Source of the DNA: Candidatus Saccharimonadota bacterium
GTDB taxonomy: Bacteria > Patescibacteriota > Saccharimonadia > Saccharimonadales > Saccharimonadaceae
Reading direction: 5' to 3'
Assembly (NCBI GenBank): GCA_016282495.1
Contig: JAEEKR010000014.1
Coordinates: 1 to 57,265, forward strand
Length of the DNA stretch: 57,265 nt
A program made the translations under genes and the position numbers. Of the stretch, positions 42,495-51,703 are shown piece after piece. The notes under the pieces are model-generated. The model saw only the letters and a list, made by a program, of their open reading frames with translations. It was not told the DNA's origin and ran no database searches. Each line of letters starts with the position of its first letter. Within the stretch, counting starts at the first letter, position 1.

Positions 42495-44271
42495 CGGTTT
42501 CAGAAAATTGTGAATTATAAAGTTCGGCGTAAAAACCGTTTTTTGCTATTAAAGTTTTATGATCGCCCTGTTCGATGATGTTACCATCTTTTACTACTAG
42601 AATTAGATCAGAATTGCGAATCGTGGATAACCTATGCGCTATGACAAATGATGTTTTATTTTTCGTAAGTTTTTCAAAAGCGTCTTGAATTATTTGTTCT
42701 GTACGGGTGTCAACATTAGAAGTTGCTTCGTCTAATATCATCATTGGTGGGTTGGCTAGCATGGCGCGCGTGATCGTTAGAAGCTGTTTCTCTCCAGCTG
42801 ATATGTTATCTGAATCTTCTGAGATTATTGTGCTATAGCCATGCGGTAGTGATTCTATGTAGTGATGCATGTTAGTAATTTTTGCGATTTTGACTATTTC
42901 GGAAAGTGTAGCATTTTTGTTGCCATAGCGAAGGTTTTCTTCGATAGTTCCATTAAACAGCCACGTGTCTTGAAGCACCATACCAAATAGTTTACGCACG
43001 TTTTGACGACTGAGAGTGTTGATTGACGTTCCATCGATTAAAATTTCGCCTGAATTTGGTTCATAAAAACGCATTAATAGATTGATAATTGTTGTTTTGC
43101 CTGCTCCTGTAGGACCGACGATGGCAATTTTTTGTCCAGGTTTGATTTTGGCAGAAAAATCATGAATGACTAATTTGTTCTTTTTATAACCAAAATTTAC
43201 ATTCTTAAATTCTACAGATCCCTTAAAGTTTTCAATTTCAATGGTTTTTGTGGTTTCGGATTCCTCTTCTTCATCTAGAAATTCAAATATTCGTTCAGAT
43301 GCCGCAAGCGTTAATTGTATAGTTGCGGCGATGTCGGATAGGTTGGTGATTGGACGATTAAATTGATTGACGTATTGAATAAAAGCTTGGATATTTCCTA
43401 TAGGAACTTTTCCACTAATAACTAACTCTCCACCAATTATACAAATGATTACATAACTAATGTTTGTAAATATGTGAGTGATTGGGAATGCTAATGAGGA
43501 GAGAAATTGGCTTTTCCATGTTTCCTTATATAGTTTGTTATTTACTTTATTGAACTCTAATATACTTTGTTCTTCGTGGGAATTTGTTCTTATAATATTT
43601 AGGCCAGAATAGTCTTCTTCGATATCGCTGTTTAGTTCTCCTAGCGTCGTTTGTCTCGATACAAAATGTTTCTGGGCTTTTCCTGCTATTTTACCTACGG
43701 CTAGGAATGATATAGGTACTGTAATAATAGCAATGGCGGATAAGGTTAACGATATGATAACCATCATGACGAGAATACCGATGATAGTTGTTACGCAGTT
43801 TGCTATTTCTGCAATTTCATTAGAAAGAGAGTTAGCCATGATATCGATATCGTTGCTCATTCTCGACAATGTGTCGCCATATTGGTGATGATCAAAATAT
43901 GAGGTTGGTAAACGATGAATTTTATTAAGTATTTTTTTACGAAGGGTTTTAGTGTATCTTGCGGTCATTACTCCAAATACTATTTCTTTGAGATATCCGA
44001 AACCAGAAGCAAGTAGAAATAGTATTATTAATAGCAATGCTGAACTAGAGACACTTTGCCAGTTTATAGCTCCGTTTTCTGATAGACTGCTTACCGCATT
44101 TGTGGTCATGTCGCCAAGGATTTTTGGTCCGAAAATTGATAGTATGGAAGATAGAATAGTAAGTATTGTCCCTGTGATAATATATGGTAGCCATGGTTTT
44201 AGCGATATGATTAGTTTTTTTGCGGAATACCTGATATTTTTTGGCTTTTGAATACTTTTAGGCTTTGGCAT
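42487..44271 (-). CDS. ABC exporter half, canonical Walker B, altered signature
   Basis: The 594-aa product has six membrane helices then an ATPase domain: Walker A GPTGAGKTT, signature ISAGEKQLLT (not LSGGQ), Walker B MMILDEATSNVD with catalytic Glu, and IAHRLSTI. It pairs with the 44258 product, which has the complementary defects. It overlaps that gene by 14 bases with its own GGAG Shine-Dalgarno. Substrate unknown. Confidence 0.92.
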   Translation of the reverse strand: MPKPKSIQKPKNIRYSAKKLIISLKPWLPYIITGTILTILSSILSIFGPKILGDMTTNAVSSLSENGAINWQSVSSSALLLIILFLLASGFGYLKEIVFGVMTARYTKTLRKKILNKIHRLPTSYFDHHQYGDTLSRMSNDIDIMANSLSNEIAEIANCVTTIIGILVMMVIISLTLSAIAIITVPISFLAVGKIAGKAQKHFVSRQTTLGELNSDIEEDYSGLNIIRTNSHEEQSILEFNKVNNKLYKETWKSQFLSSLAFPITHIFTNISYVIICIIGGELVISGKVPIGNIQAFIQYVNQFNRPITNLSDIAATIQLTLAASERIFEFLDEEEESETTKTIEIENFKGSVEFKNVNFGYKKNKLVIHDFSAKIKPGQKIAIVGPTGAGKTTIINLLMRFYEPNSGEILIDGTSINTLSRQNVRKLFGMVLQDTWLFNGTIEENLRYGNKNATLSEIVKIAKITNMHHYIESLPHGYSTIISEDSDNISAGEKQLLTITRAMLANPPMMILDEATSNVDTRTEQIIQDAFEKLTKNKTSFVIAHRLSTIRNSDLILVVKDGNIIEQGDHKTLIAKNGFYAELYNSQFSETVQ

Positions 44272-46012
44272 TTTTTAGCTCCTTTTGGTATTCTTTTTCT
44301 GAATATTGTGATTTGACGATTTCGCGATAAATCTTACATTTCTTCAATAGTTCGTGATGGTTTCCTTGCCCTACGATTCGTCCTTGGTCTAGAACGATGA
44401 TATTTTCTGAATCTTTTATAGTGTTGATCCGTTGAGCGACAATAATAGTAACTATATCTTTCGCGTATTGTTTAAGTTCTGATCTTAATTTTTTGTCCGT
44501 TTTCATATCTAATGCCGAGAAGGAATCGTCAAATGCGAGTATTTCGGGTTGTTTTGCAATTGCGCGTGCAATAGACAAACGTTGTTTTTGACCGCCTGAT
44601 ACGTTGTCGCCATTTCTGGCAATACGAGATTTGTAACCATCTTCGAGTTTATCGATAAACTCTTTTGATTGTGAAATTTTTGCCGCTAGTTCGGTATTTT
44701 TATCGTCTGTTTCATGATTTCCGAAATTGATGTTCGATTCTACTGTGCCCGAGAAAAGAAAACCACGTTGTGGGATATATCCAATTTTTGACATTAGATC
44801 TTTTTTGGAGTAATTTTTTATGTTTAGATTATTTACTAGGACTTCTCCTTCGGTTGGGTCATAAAAACGCATGAGCAGACTTAATATGGTTGATTTTCCG
44901 GAGCCTGTTGGGCCAATGATGGCTGTTGTTTCTCCTTTCTTTGCTGTAAATGTGATATTTTCTAGCACATTTTCTTCTGATGATGGTCCGTATGAAAAAC
45001 TTACATTTTTAAATTCAACTGATAGATTTCGTGATGGAGTTCCTTCAGTTTTATTTTTCCAATGAATTTTTGATTTGTTGTGTAATACTTCATTAATGCG
45101 TTTGGCTGAAACATTAGCTCGTGGAATGCTGAGAAATAGAAAAGTTAAAATGAAGAAAGACATTGCTACTTGCAGAGCATATTGCATGAATGCCATCATG
45201 TTCCCGAGATATGACATGTCTGTAGATAAGTAATGAATTCCTACCCACACGGATAGTAGACATACCCCATTGAAAATAAATGTGATAAGTGGGCTTGCTA
45301 AACCGATGAGCTTGGTAATAGAAATAATGGTGCGCGTAAGTTCGGTGTTAGCTTCTTCGAATTTTTTCTTTTCTAGTTCTTCATTGTTGAATGCTCTGAT
45401 TACGCGAAAACCAGTTAGATTTTCGCGGGTTAGTAATGTGATTTTATCTAGCAGTTTTTGGAATATTTTAAACTTTGGAAGAAGTGCTGAAAGAATGAGA
45501 ATTGCAAAAAATATAATTAAAGCTACTGCTAATGCAATTATCCAAGTCATTTTTGGCGCCGTATTGAATGCTTGGATAATTGCGACAATACACATCATCG
45601 GAGCCCTTAACATCATTGACAATATTAAGATGTTTGCTTGTTGAACCTGATTGATATCGTTGGTTGTACGAGTAATGAGGGATGCTGCGCTGAATTTGTC
45701 TAAATCTGATGAGCTAAACGTGAGAATTTTTACGAAAATTTCTTTTCTTAAATCACGCGAAAAGCCTGCTCCGATTTTTGCACTAAAAAATGAGGATATA
45801 ATTGCTCCGATTATGATAAAGATAACATATAACAACATTTTGCCACCTGTTTGCCAAATGTAACTTGAATCGGATTTTGAGATGCCGTTATTAACTATAT
45901 CCGCCATCATGGCTGGCAGTTGTAGTGTGTACCAAGTCTGCAATGCAATTGCTGCGAGCAGAATAATAATTTGCCACCAATATGGCTTTAAAAATTTTGC
46001 CAATTTAAACAT
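44258..46012 (-). CDS. ABC exporter half, degenerate Walker B, canonical signature
   Basis: The 584-aa product has six membrane helices, Walker A GPTGSGKST, signature VSGGQKQRLS and Walker B ILAFDDSFSALD, with Asp in place of the catalytic Glu. It has QRINTI in place of the H-loop His. This is the usual partner pattern of asymmetric heterodimeric exporters (TM287/288, LmrCD types). First gene of ABC-ABC-tdk-tmk. Confidence 0.92.
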   Translation of the reverse strand: MFKLAKFLKPYWWQIIILLAAIALQTWYTLQLPAMMADIVNNGISKSDSSYIWQTGGKMLLYVIFIIIGAIISSFFSAKIGAGFSRDLRKEIFVKILTFSSSDLDKFSAASLITRTTNDINQVQQANILILSMMLRAPMMCIVAIIQAFNTAPKMTWIIALAVALIIFFAILILSALLPKFKIFQKLLDKITLLTRENLTGFRVIRAFNNEELEKKKFEEANTELTRTIISITKLIGLASPLITFIFNGVCLLSVWVGIHYLSTDMSYLGNMMAFMQYALQVAMSFFILTFLFLSIPRANVSAKRINEVLHNKSKIHWKNKTEGTPSRNLSVEFKNVSFSYGPSSEENVLENITFTAKKGETTAIIGPTGSGKSTILSLLMRFYDPTEGEVLVNNLNIKNYSKKDLMSKIGYIPQRGFLFSGTVESNINFGNHETDDKNTELAAKISQSKEFIDKLEDGYKSRIARNGDNVSGGQKQRLSIARAIAKQPEILAFDDSFSALDMKTDKKLRSELKQYAKDIVTIIVAQRINTIKDSENIIVLDQGRIVGQGNHHELLKKCKIYREIVKSQYSEKEYQKELKNAKA

Positions 46013-46078
46013 TATAGGATTATTCTAATGAGTTTAATTTAATATTTCAAGGGATTTTTTCTTTGCGAATAATTGTTA

Positions 46079-46087
46079 TGGTATAAT
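46079..46087 (+). promoter_or_regulatory. Extended -10 of the 46105 gene
   Basis: TGgTATAAT, followed by a short 5'UTR with AAGGAGG before ATG 46105. Confidence 0.7.
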
Positions 46088-46104
46088 TGTAAAAAAGGAG
46101 GTTA

Positions 46105-47181
46105 ATGTCTAGAAAAATTGAAGTCGATACTAAAACATTTGTACGCTTTTGGCTGGTTATCTTAGCTTTTGCATTGGTCGGATTGTTTATTTATAAGGCT
46201 TTGACTGGATTGATTATTGTTGGTATTTCTATCTTTTTAGCAATAGCTATCAAACCTCTTGTAGATAAAATTGATTCACTTGATAAAAAGAGGAAACGCC
46301 CTGCTCTATCAGCGACTTTGGCTTATTTGATCGTGGTTTTAATAATTGGAATAATAATTGCCGTTATTGGGCCAGTCGTGGTGCAAGAAACTACTAAATT
46401 TGTTAATAATCAACTTCCCGACACGATAAATAGTATTGATGAGTTTGGAAAAGGCATTGGTATTAATATAAAAGATTCTGTTTTTGACAAATTTGACGTC
46501 AACAACTGGGGAGATGTGCTAGGGAAAATAGGCGATACTCTGTTCAGTGGAATTGGGACTATTGCCGGTATTGTTACTTCTACTATTTTGGTGCTAGTAC
46601 TTACTTTATTGTTTTTGCTTGAGGGGCCAGCAATGATGAATGAATTCTGGAATTTGCTTTCTGGTAAACATCGAAATGAGTCTGTCGATGAAGCGAGAAG
46701 GGTTACTTCTAGGATGGCGCGTGTGATTTCGTCTTATGTTTCAAAGCAAATTTCTATCGGACTTCTTGATGGGGCGATGACTGTTTTTGTCGTTTTTCTA
46801 CTTTCTATTATTTTTAACTTTTCGCCTGGTCTTGCACTCCCGATGGGTATGATTACAGCTGTATTGTATTTGATACCAATGTTTGGCCAAGTCATTGGCT
46901 GTGTTTTGGTTGCAATTCTATTGTTCTTCAATAGTCCAATTGCTGCTTTGATATTTGCTATTTTCTATATTATTTATGCACAAGTCGAAAATAATGTTAT
47001 AGCTCCAAAAATTCAGGGTGATTCTTTACACCTTCCTCCTGTGCTTATCTTGGTCGCTATCACCATTGGTATTTATATGTTTGGCCTAATCGGTGCCATT
47101 ATTGCAGTCCCAATTGCGGGATGCCTTAGAGTGTTACTTGAAGAATACCCTAGAATTAGAGAATTGCAAGAAGGAAAATAA
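46105..47181 (+). CDS. AI-2E family (PerM/YdiK-like) permease
   Basis: The 358-aa product has about eight membrane helices with the family's central amphipathic part (residues about 95-150) and the C-terminal ENNVIAPKIQGDSLHLPP motif. Members export signals or act in ion homeostasis. The substrate cannot be told. Convergent with cysS, 7 bases apart. Confidence 0.9.
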   Translation: MSRKIEVDTKTFVRFWLVILAFALVGLFIYKALTGLIIVGISIFLAIAIKPLVDKIDSLDKKRKRPALSATLAYLIVVLIIGIIIAVIGPVVVQETTKFVNNQLPDTINSIDEFGKGIGINIKDSVFDKFDVNNWGDVLGKIGDTLFSGIGTIAGIVTSTILVLVLTLLFLLEGPAMMNEFWNLLSGKHRNESVDEARRVTSRMARVISSYVSKQISIGLLDGAMTVFVVFLLSIIFNFSPGLALPMGMITAVLYLIPMFGQVIGCVLVAILLFFNSPIAALIFAIFYIIYAQVENNVIAPKIQGDSLHLPPVLILVAITIGIYMFGLIGAIIAVPIAGCLRVLLEEYPRIRELQEGK

Positions 47182-47188
47182 ATAGTTT

Positions 47189-48538
47189 TTAGTTTAGATA
47201 CTGCCAGATTTGACCGTCTGGCGTATCTTTTATTGCGATGTTTTGTTCTTCCAGTTTTGTTCTAATTTCATCTGATTTTGTGTAATCTTTGTTTTCTTTA
47301 GCTTCTTTGCGAGCCGCTATAATGGCTTTGATGTTTTCGTTAATATTTGGCGCGTCATTAATTAGATTTAAACCAAAAAGTTCATCTATTTTTTGCCAAT
47401 CAGACATAGATAATTCTGAATTATCAATTACCGAAAAGGCGGCGGCAGAGTTGAGATTATCGTTTATAGCGTTTGAAATTTCGGCCATTGCTTCTTTGTT
47501 GTCTTTAATGTCGTCTTTCTGATAGGTTATAGCGATACGGTTTCGCCAATTGAGGCGGCGTTTTTTTGCTGCAGCTAAATCATCGAAAGTGAAATTGCGG
47601 TCGCCTTTATAGTGGCCTTGTAATACCCAAAGTTTGAAATCCATTGGTGAGAAACCGCGATTGGCTAGATCCTGAAGCGAGTAGACGTTGCCAAGAGATT
47701 TAGATACTTTTTGACCATCGATTTTGATAAAATCACAGTGCAGCCAAAAATATGACATTTGTTTTTCATAGGCCGCTTCGGACTGAGCTATTTCGTTTGT
47801 GTGATGGATTGGAATATGGTCAATGCCGCCAGTGTGGATATCGATAGTTTCGCCGAGTTCTTTGTGAATAATCGCGGAGCATTCTAGATGCCAGCCTGGA
47901 TACCCTGCTTTATTTTGGTAGTTCCATTGCATCGTATGGTTTTCGCCTGGTTTGACGTATTTCCATACCGCAAAATCTGAAACGTTTCGTTTTTCGGAAC
48001 TGAAGTCTACACGTGCGCCGGCTTTGAGGTTTTCGAGATCGAGTTTGGCAAAATTAGCATAGGTAGGAAATTTTGCGGTGTCATAATAAATACCATCTGC
48101 GGTTTCGTAGGTGTAACCTTTTTCCGTGAGCGTGTCTACTAAGGACTCTTCTTCTTCAATGTAATTTGTGGCGCGGGCAAATTTATATGGTTCAACTAGA
48201 TTCAGCGTGTGGTAACTTTTTATGAAATCTTCTATATAAAAATCTGCGATTTCCCAAACGGTTTTATTTTCGCGCTTGGCGCCTTTTTCGAGTTTGTCTT
48301 CACCTTCGTCAGCATCTGATACTAGGTGACCAACATCGGTAAGATTAATAACACGCTTAATTTTGTATCCATCAAACATTAATGCGCGTACGAGAAAATC
48401 CCAGTAGATATATGATGCAAAATTGCCTATGTGGGGATAGCTATAAACTGTTGGGCCACAGGAATAAATTTTGACTTCATCTTTGTTTTTTGGATTAAAA
48501 TCCTCTACTTTTTTGGTGAGTTGATTATATAGTTTCAT
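47189..48538 (-). CDS. cysS: Cysteinyl-tRNA synthetase
   Basis: The 449-aa class I synthetase has CGPTVYSYPHIGN (HIGH), zinc ligands in HLECSAI...IHHTNE, and KVSKS for KMSKS. Overlaps the DHH gene by 14 bases, with AAGGAAG as its start signal. Confidence 0.96.
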   Translation of the reverse strand: MKLYNQLTKKVEDFNPKNKDEVKIYSCGPTVYSYPHIGNFASYIYWDFLVRALMFDGYKIKRVINLTDVGHLVSDADEGEDKLEKGAKRENKTVWEIADFYIEDFIKSYHTLNLVEPYKFARATNYIEEEESLVDTLTEKGYTYETADGIYYDTAKFPTYANFAKLDLENLKAGARVDFSSEKRNVSDFAVWKYVKPGENHTMQWNYQNKAGYPGWHLECSAIIHKELGETIDIHTGGIDHIPIHHTNEIAQSEAAYEKQMSYFWLHCDFIKIDGQKVSKSLGNVYSLQDLANRGFSPMDFKLWVLQGHYKGDRNFTFDDLAAAKKRRLNWRNRIAITYQKDDIKDNKEAMAEISNAINDNLNSAAAFSVIDNSELSMSDWQKIDELFGLNLINDAPNINENIKAIIAARKEAKENKDYTKSDEIRTKLEEQNIAIKDTPDGQIWQYLN

Positions 48539-49523
48539 TGTCTTCCTTTTTCGCTTCGGATGATAATTGATCGGTGATATTAATTAGTTCCCTGACAGTT
48601 TCTTCATAAGTGGTATCGTAGGTTCTGAAACCGGCAGCATATTGATGTCCTCCTCCGCCGAAATAGCCCGCTATTTGATCTGCAATCGGGAGTGATGTGC
48701 GAATCTTTCCGGTGACTTTGCCGTCTGGATAGGTTTTGATTGCAACTGCGACCTCGACATTTTCTACTAGGCGTAATTCTTCTAGGATTAAGACATTTGG
48801 ATTGTATTCGTCGGAAAATTCACGGATGTCATCCCATGGAATATGAACTGTGGCGAGCTTACCATCTAGTGAATACTCGATTCTCTTGATAAGGTCGGCT
48901 TTGTAATCCAGGATACGAGGTGATTTCTTCATGAATTCTCTACGACGTTCTTCGAGTTCAGATATATTTACACCAAGATCGACGAGTTCTGCTGCAATGC
49001 GTAAAGTTTCGGAATTCATGGATGCGCTAGTAAAGCCTAATGTGTCAGACATAATTCCGGACATAATTGCTTCGGCGGCTGATTTTTCAATTTCAATGTT
49101 ATTATTATTCGCAAGCTCATAGATAAGCTCGCAACAGGCTGGGCGAGTTTCGATAATTGAAGTGTGTTCAAAATCTAGGTCGTCTGGTGTTTCGTGATGG
49201 TCTATTACTAAAACTGGGGTGCTATATAGCCTGTTATTGATAGCAGAATCATCTAAAAGTTTGGACAATAAAACTGTTGCGGCCGTGTCGACAATAATAT
49301 AGCCATCGGCTTTAAAATCGAATTCATTAGTGATTCTGGACCAATCTGTAAAATAACGGAGATACTTAGGGATATCTACTGGACAATATAAAGATATCTC
49401 TTTGTCTTTCAAAAGATAATCAAGTGCGATGGCAGATCCTAGCGAATCTCCATCTGGGTTTTCGGCTTGAATAATGCAAATCTTATTCTTGCCATCTAGA
49501 AATGTTTTGAATTCATTGTCCAT
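48525..49523 (-). CDS. nrnA: DHH-family phosphoesterase (NrnA-like)
   Basis: The 332-aa product has the metal motifs NPDGDSLGSA, VIDHHETPDD and the DHHA1 GGGGHQYAAGF. NrnA degrades short oligoribonucleotides and pAp. Leaderless start, upstream partner of cysS. Confidence 0.88.
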   Translation of the reverse strand: MDNEFKTFLDGKNKICIIQAENPDGDSLGSAIALDYLLKDKEISLYCPVDIPKYLRYFTDWSRITNEFDFKADGYIIVDTAATVLLSKLLDDSAINNRLYSTPVLVIDHHETPDDLDFEHTSIIETRPACCELIYELANNNNIEIEKSAAEAIMSGIMSDTLGFTSASMNSETLRIAAELVDLGVNISELEERRREFMKKSPRILDYKADLIKRIEYSLDGKLATVHIPWDDIREFSDEYNPNVLILEELRLVENVEVAVAIKTYPDGKVTGKIRTSLPIADQIAGYFGGGGHQYAAGFRTYDTTYEETVRELINITDQLSSEAKKEDNETI

Positions 49524-49529
49524 AACTGT

Positions 49530-49538
49530 ATTATAACA
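49530..49538 (-). promoter_or_regulatory. Extended -10 for nrnA-cysS, leaderless
   Basis: Minus strand TGtTATAAT with 6 nt to the ATG at 49523. Confidence 0.7.
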
Positions 49539-49557
49539 TATCTGATGATTCTCCTTG

Positions 49558-49566
49558 TGTTATAAT
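49558..49566 (+). promoter_or_regulatory. Extended -10 for rmuC, leaderless
   Basis: TGtTATAAT with 6 nt to ATG 49573. Confidence 0.7.
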
Positions 49567-49572
49567 AATTTC

Positions 49573-50727
49573 ATGGAAATAGTAATGGTTATTATTGGGG
49601 CGATTTGTATTCTGCTGCTGATTGTTCTGATTTTCAAAAAACCTAAAGCAGAAGTTGATATGTCTAAAATCGAAGAGCGTATGATCCGAATTGAAAGTGA
49701 GCTCGATAAGATTACGCCTAAGATTTCAAACGAATTTCGTGAAAATCGTAAAGAGATTTCGAGCAATTTTGAGACAATTCAAAAAACTGTCGATAATCGC
49801 GTAAAGAGTTTGCAGGATGATAATGCTAAAAAATTGGAAGAGATGCGCCAAACTGTTGATGAGAAACTGAAAGAGTCTGTTGAGAAGAGATTTAATGAGA
49901 GCTTTAAGACGATTTCTACACAGCTTACCCAAGTCTACGAAGGTCTTGGTGAAATGAAAAATCTTGCAACTGGCGTTGGTGATCTTAAAAAAGTAATGGA
50001 AGGCGTTAAAACTCGTGGAATTTATGGTGAAGTGCAACTCGGTGCGATTATCGCCGAAATGCTTGCTCCTGGCCAATACGAAGAAAATATTGCGACCAAG
50101 AAAGGTTCGCAAGACCGAGTAGAGTTTGCAATTAAAATGCCGGGTAAAGATAGCAATGTATTTTTGCCGATCGACTCCAAATTCCCAGTTGAGAATTATT
50201 CAAGATTAATTGCGGCTTATGATAAGGGTGATAAGACTGAGATTGAAAAATATCGTAAAGCTTTGTCTGATGATGTTAAGACTCAGGCTAAGAAGATTTC
50301 AACAAAATATCTTGACGTGCCTGCAACGACTGAGTTCGCGATGATGTTTGTGCCAACTGAAAGTTTATATGCCGAGATCTTGCGTATTCCTGGTCTTTCG
50401 GACGAGGTTAGAACTAAGTTTAGCGTGTCGATTGCTTCTCCTTCGACTTTGCCTGTAATGTTGAACGGGCTTCTCATGGGCTTTCGTTCAGTGGCTATTG
50501 AGAAGCGTTCGGCTGAAGTTTGGCAAACGCTTGGTGCAGTTAAAACTCAATTTGGTAAATTTGGAGATCTTCTTGATGGCGTCCAAAAGAAACTAACCGA
50601 ATCTGCAAATAAAATTGAATCCGCGAAAACCACATCTCGTCAGATTGAGAAGAAGCTTTCTGGTGTTGAGGTCCTGTCTGAATCAGAATCTGTAAAGATG
50701 ATTGGCAATATTTCTGTAGAAGACTAA
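49573..50727 (+). CDS. rmuC: DNA recombination protein RmuC
   Basis: The 384-aa product has an N-terminal membrane helix (about 4-22), a long coiled coil (about 30-130), then the RmuC nuclease-like domain with TRGIYGEVQLGAI, FLPIDSKFPVENY and FVPTESLYAE. ATG 49573 is used because upstream in-frame codons lie on the promoter. Overlaps recR by 4 bases, convergent. Confidence 0.93.
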   Translation: MEIVMVIIGAICILLLIVLIFKKPKAEVDMSKIEERMIRIESELDKITPKISNEFRENRKEISSNFETIQKTVDNRVKSLQDDNAKKLEEMRQTVDEKLKESVEKRFNESFKTISTQLTQVYEGLGEMKNLATGVGDLKKVMEGVKTRGIYGEVQLGAIIAEMLAPGQYEENIATKKGSQDRVEFAIKMPGKDSNVFLPIDSKFPVENYSRLIAAYDKGDKTEIEKYRKALSDDVKTQAKKISTKYLDVPATTEFAMMFVPTESLYAEILRIPGLSDEVRTKFSVSIASPSTLPVMLNGLLMGFRSVAIEKRSAEVWQTLGAVKTQFGKFGDLLDGVQKKLTESANKIESAKTTSRQIEKKLSGVEVLSESESVKMIGNISVED

Positions 50728-51329
50728 AGGTTAGTGCGGTTTTCTAGAGCTGCACTCAAGGTGATTTGGTCGGCATAGGCTAGGTCTACGCCTAGTGGCA
50801 AGCCGCGAGCTAGGCGCGTGATTTTAAGTTCTGGGTATTTTTCAATAATCATTTTTTGCAAAAGCAGGGCGGTGGATTCGCCTTCTACAGATGGGTTTGT
50901 GGCAATAATTATTTCCTTAACGTCATCTTTTTCGATACGGTCAATGAGTTCTTTGATATGGAGTTGGTCGATGGTAATTCCGTCGATCGGAGAAAGTGCT
51001 CCGCCAAGAACATGATAAGTGCCTTGATACTGTTTGGTTTGCTCTATGGCATAAATATCTAGTGGCTCTTCCACAACGAGCACTGTAGATTTGTCTTTTT
51101 TCGGATCGGAGTATAGAGGCGAAACGTCATCGTTTGCGTCAATTAACGCGAATGTAATTGGGCAAGACTTAATGTTGGTATGGAGATTTAGGAGCGATTC
51201 CGAGATATTTTTAGATATCTGAGGGCTACTCTTGAATAAGAAGTATGCATATCTTTCAGCCGTGCGGGGGCCTACCCCTGGTAAATGACCAAGAGCTTCA
51301 ATTACTTCCTCTAAAGTTTTTGGCAACAC
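50724..51329 (-). CDS. recR: Recombination mediator RecR lacking the zinc finger
   Basis: The 201-aa product has the N-terminal HhH LPGVGPRTAERYA, the Toprim domain VLVVEEPLDIYAIE, YHVLGGALSPIDG, and the C-terminal ATNPSVEGESTALL and RLARGLPLG. Where RecR normally has four zinc-binding Cys (residues about 55-72) only the first is kept (SCPIT); the second pair reads VSPLYSDP. GTG start with AGAGG. It lies downstream of ybaB as is usual. Confidence 0.94.
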   Translation of the reverse strand: MLPKTLEEVIEALGHLPGVGPRTAERYAYFLFKSSPQISKNISESLLNLHTNIKSCPITFALIDANDDVSPLYSDPKKDKSTVLVVEEPLDIYAIEQTKQYQGTYHVLGGALSPIDGITIDQLHIKELIDRIEKDDVKEIIIATNPSVEGESTALLLQKMIIEKYPELKITRLARGLPLGVDLAYADQITLSAALENRTNL

Positions 51330-51353
51330 AATAACCTCTCTTACCTCTTATGC

Positions 51354-51382
51354 TTGACAAAAATAACAAAGTGTGCTATAAT
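51354..51382 (+). promoter_or_regulatory. Orphan perfect consensus promoter between recR and ybaB
   Basis: TTGACA (51354-51359), exactly 17 bp, TATAAT (51377-51382), with TGc as well. It points away from recR and into ybaB on the opposite strand. No gene on the plus strand follows. Confidence 0.75.
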
Positions 51383-51388
51383 GGAAAG

Positions 51389-51441
51389 ATAGACTTAAAA
51401 TCCTAGATTCCCGAGACCGCCCATGAGTGGTTTCATTTTTT
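51389..51441 (+). ncRNA. Candidate short RNA antisense to the ybaB 3' end
   Basis: The start expected from the promoter at 51354-51382 is followed by a hairpin GAGACCGC/GTGGTTTC (51413-51420 and 51427-51434; loop of 6) and ATTTTTT, a terminator layout. The transcript would be about 53 nt. The hairpin also encodes the conserved YbaB C-terminus on the other strand, so it could be fortuitous. Confidence 0.4.
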
Positions 51442-51691
51442 CCGTGGCAATCTCTTGTGCTTTGGCGTAGCCATCACGCATGCAGTTTTCGATCCAGCGT
51501 TCGAGTTCATGAATATCATCTAGATCAACTTTCTCTGGATCGATGGTGACTTTCTTGATTTTTAGTTCTCCGTTGATTTGTACTACAACAGCGCCGTCGC
51601 CAGCTTCAACTTCAACGATTTCGTTCTTAAGCTCTTTTTGTGCTTTACGTAATTGATTGACCATCTTCATTTGGTCCATAGTCGCGCCCAT
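51395..51691 (-). CDS. ybaB: YbaB/EbfC nucleoid-associated protein
   Basis: The 98-aa product has an N-terminal helix (MDQMKMVNQLRKAQKELKN), central VEVEAGDGAVVVQINGE-like strand segment and Gly-rich end KPLMGGLGNLG. Binds DNA as a dimer. AGGAG lies upstream of the ATG. It is 12 bases after the GT39-like gene and 65 bases before recR. Confidence 0.93.
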   Translation of the reverse strand: MGATMDQMKMVNQLRKAQKELKNEIVEVEAGDGAVVVQINGELKIKKVTIDPEKVDLDDIHELERWIENCMRDGYAKAQEIATEKMKPLMGGLGNLGF

Positions 51692-51703
51692 AGTTATTAA
51701 CTC

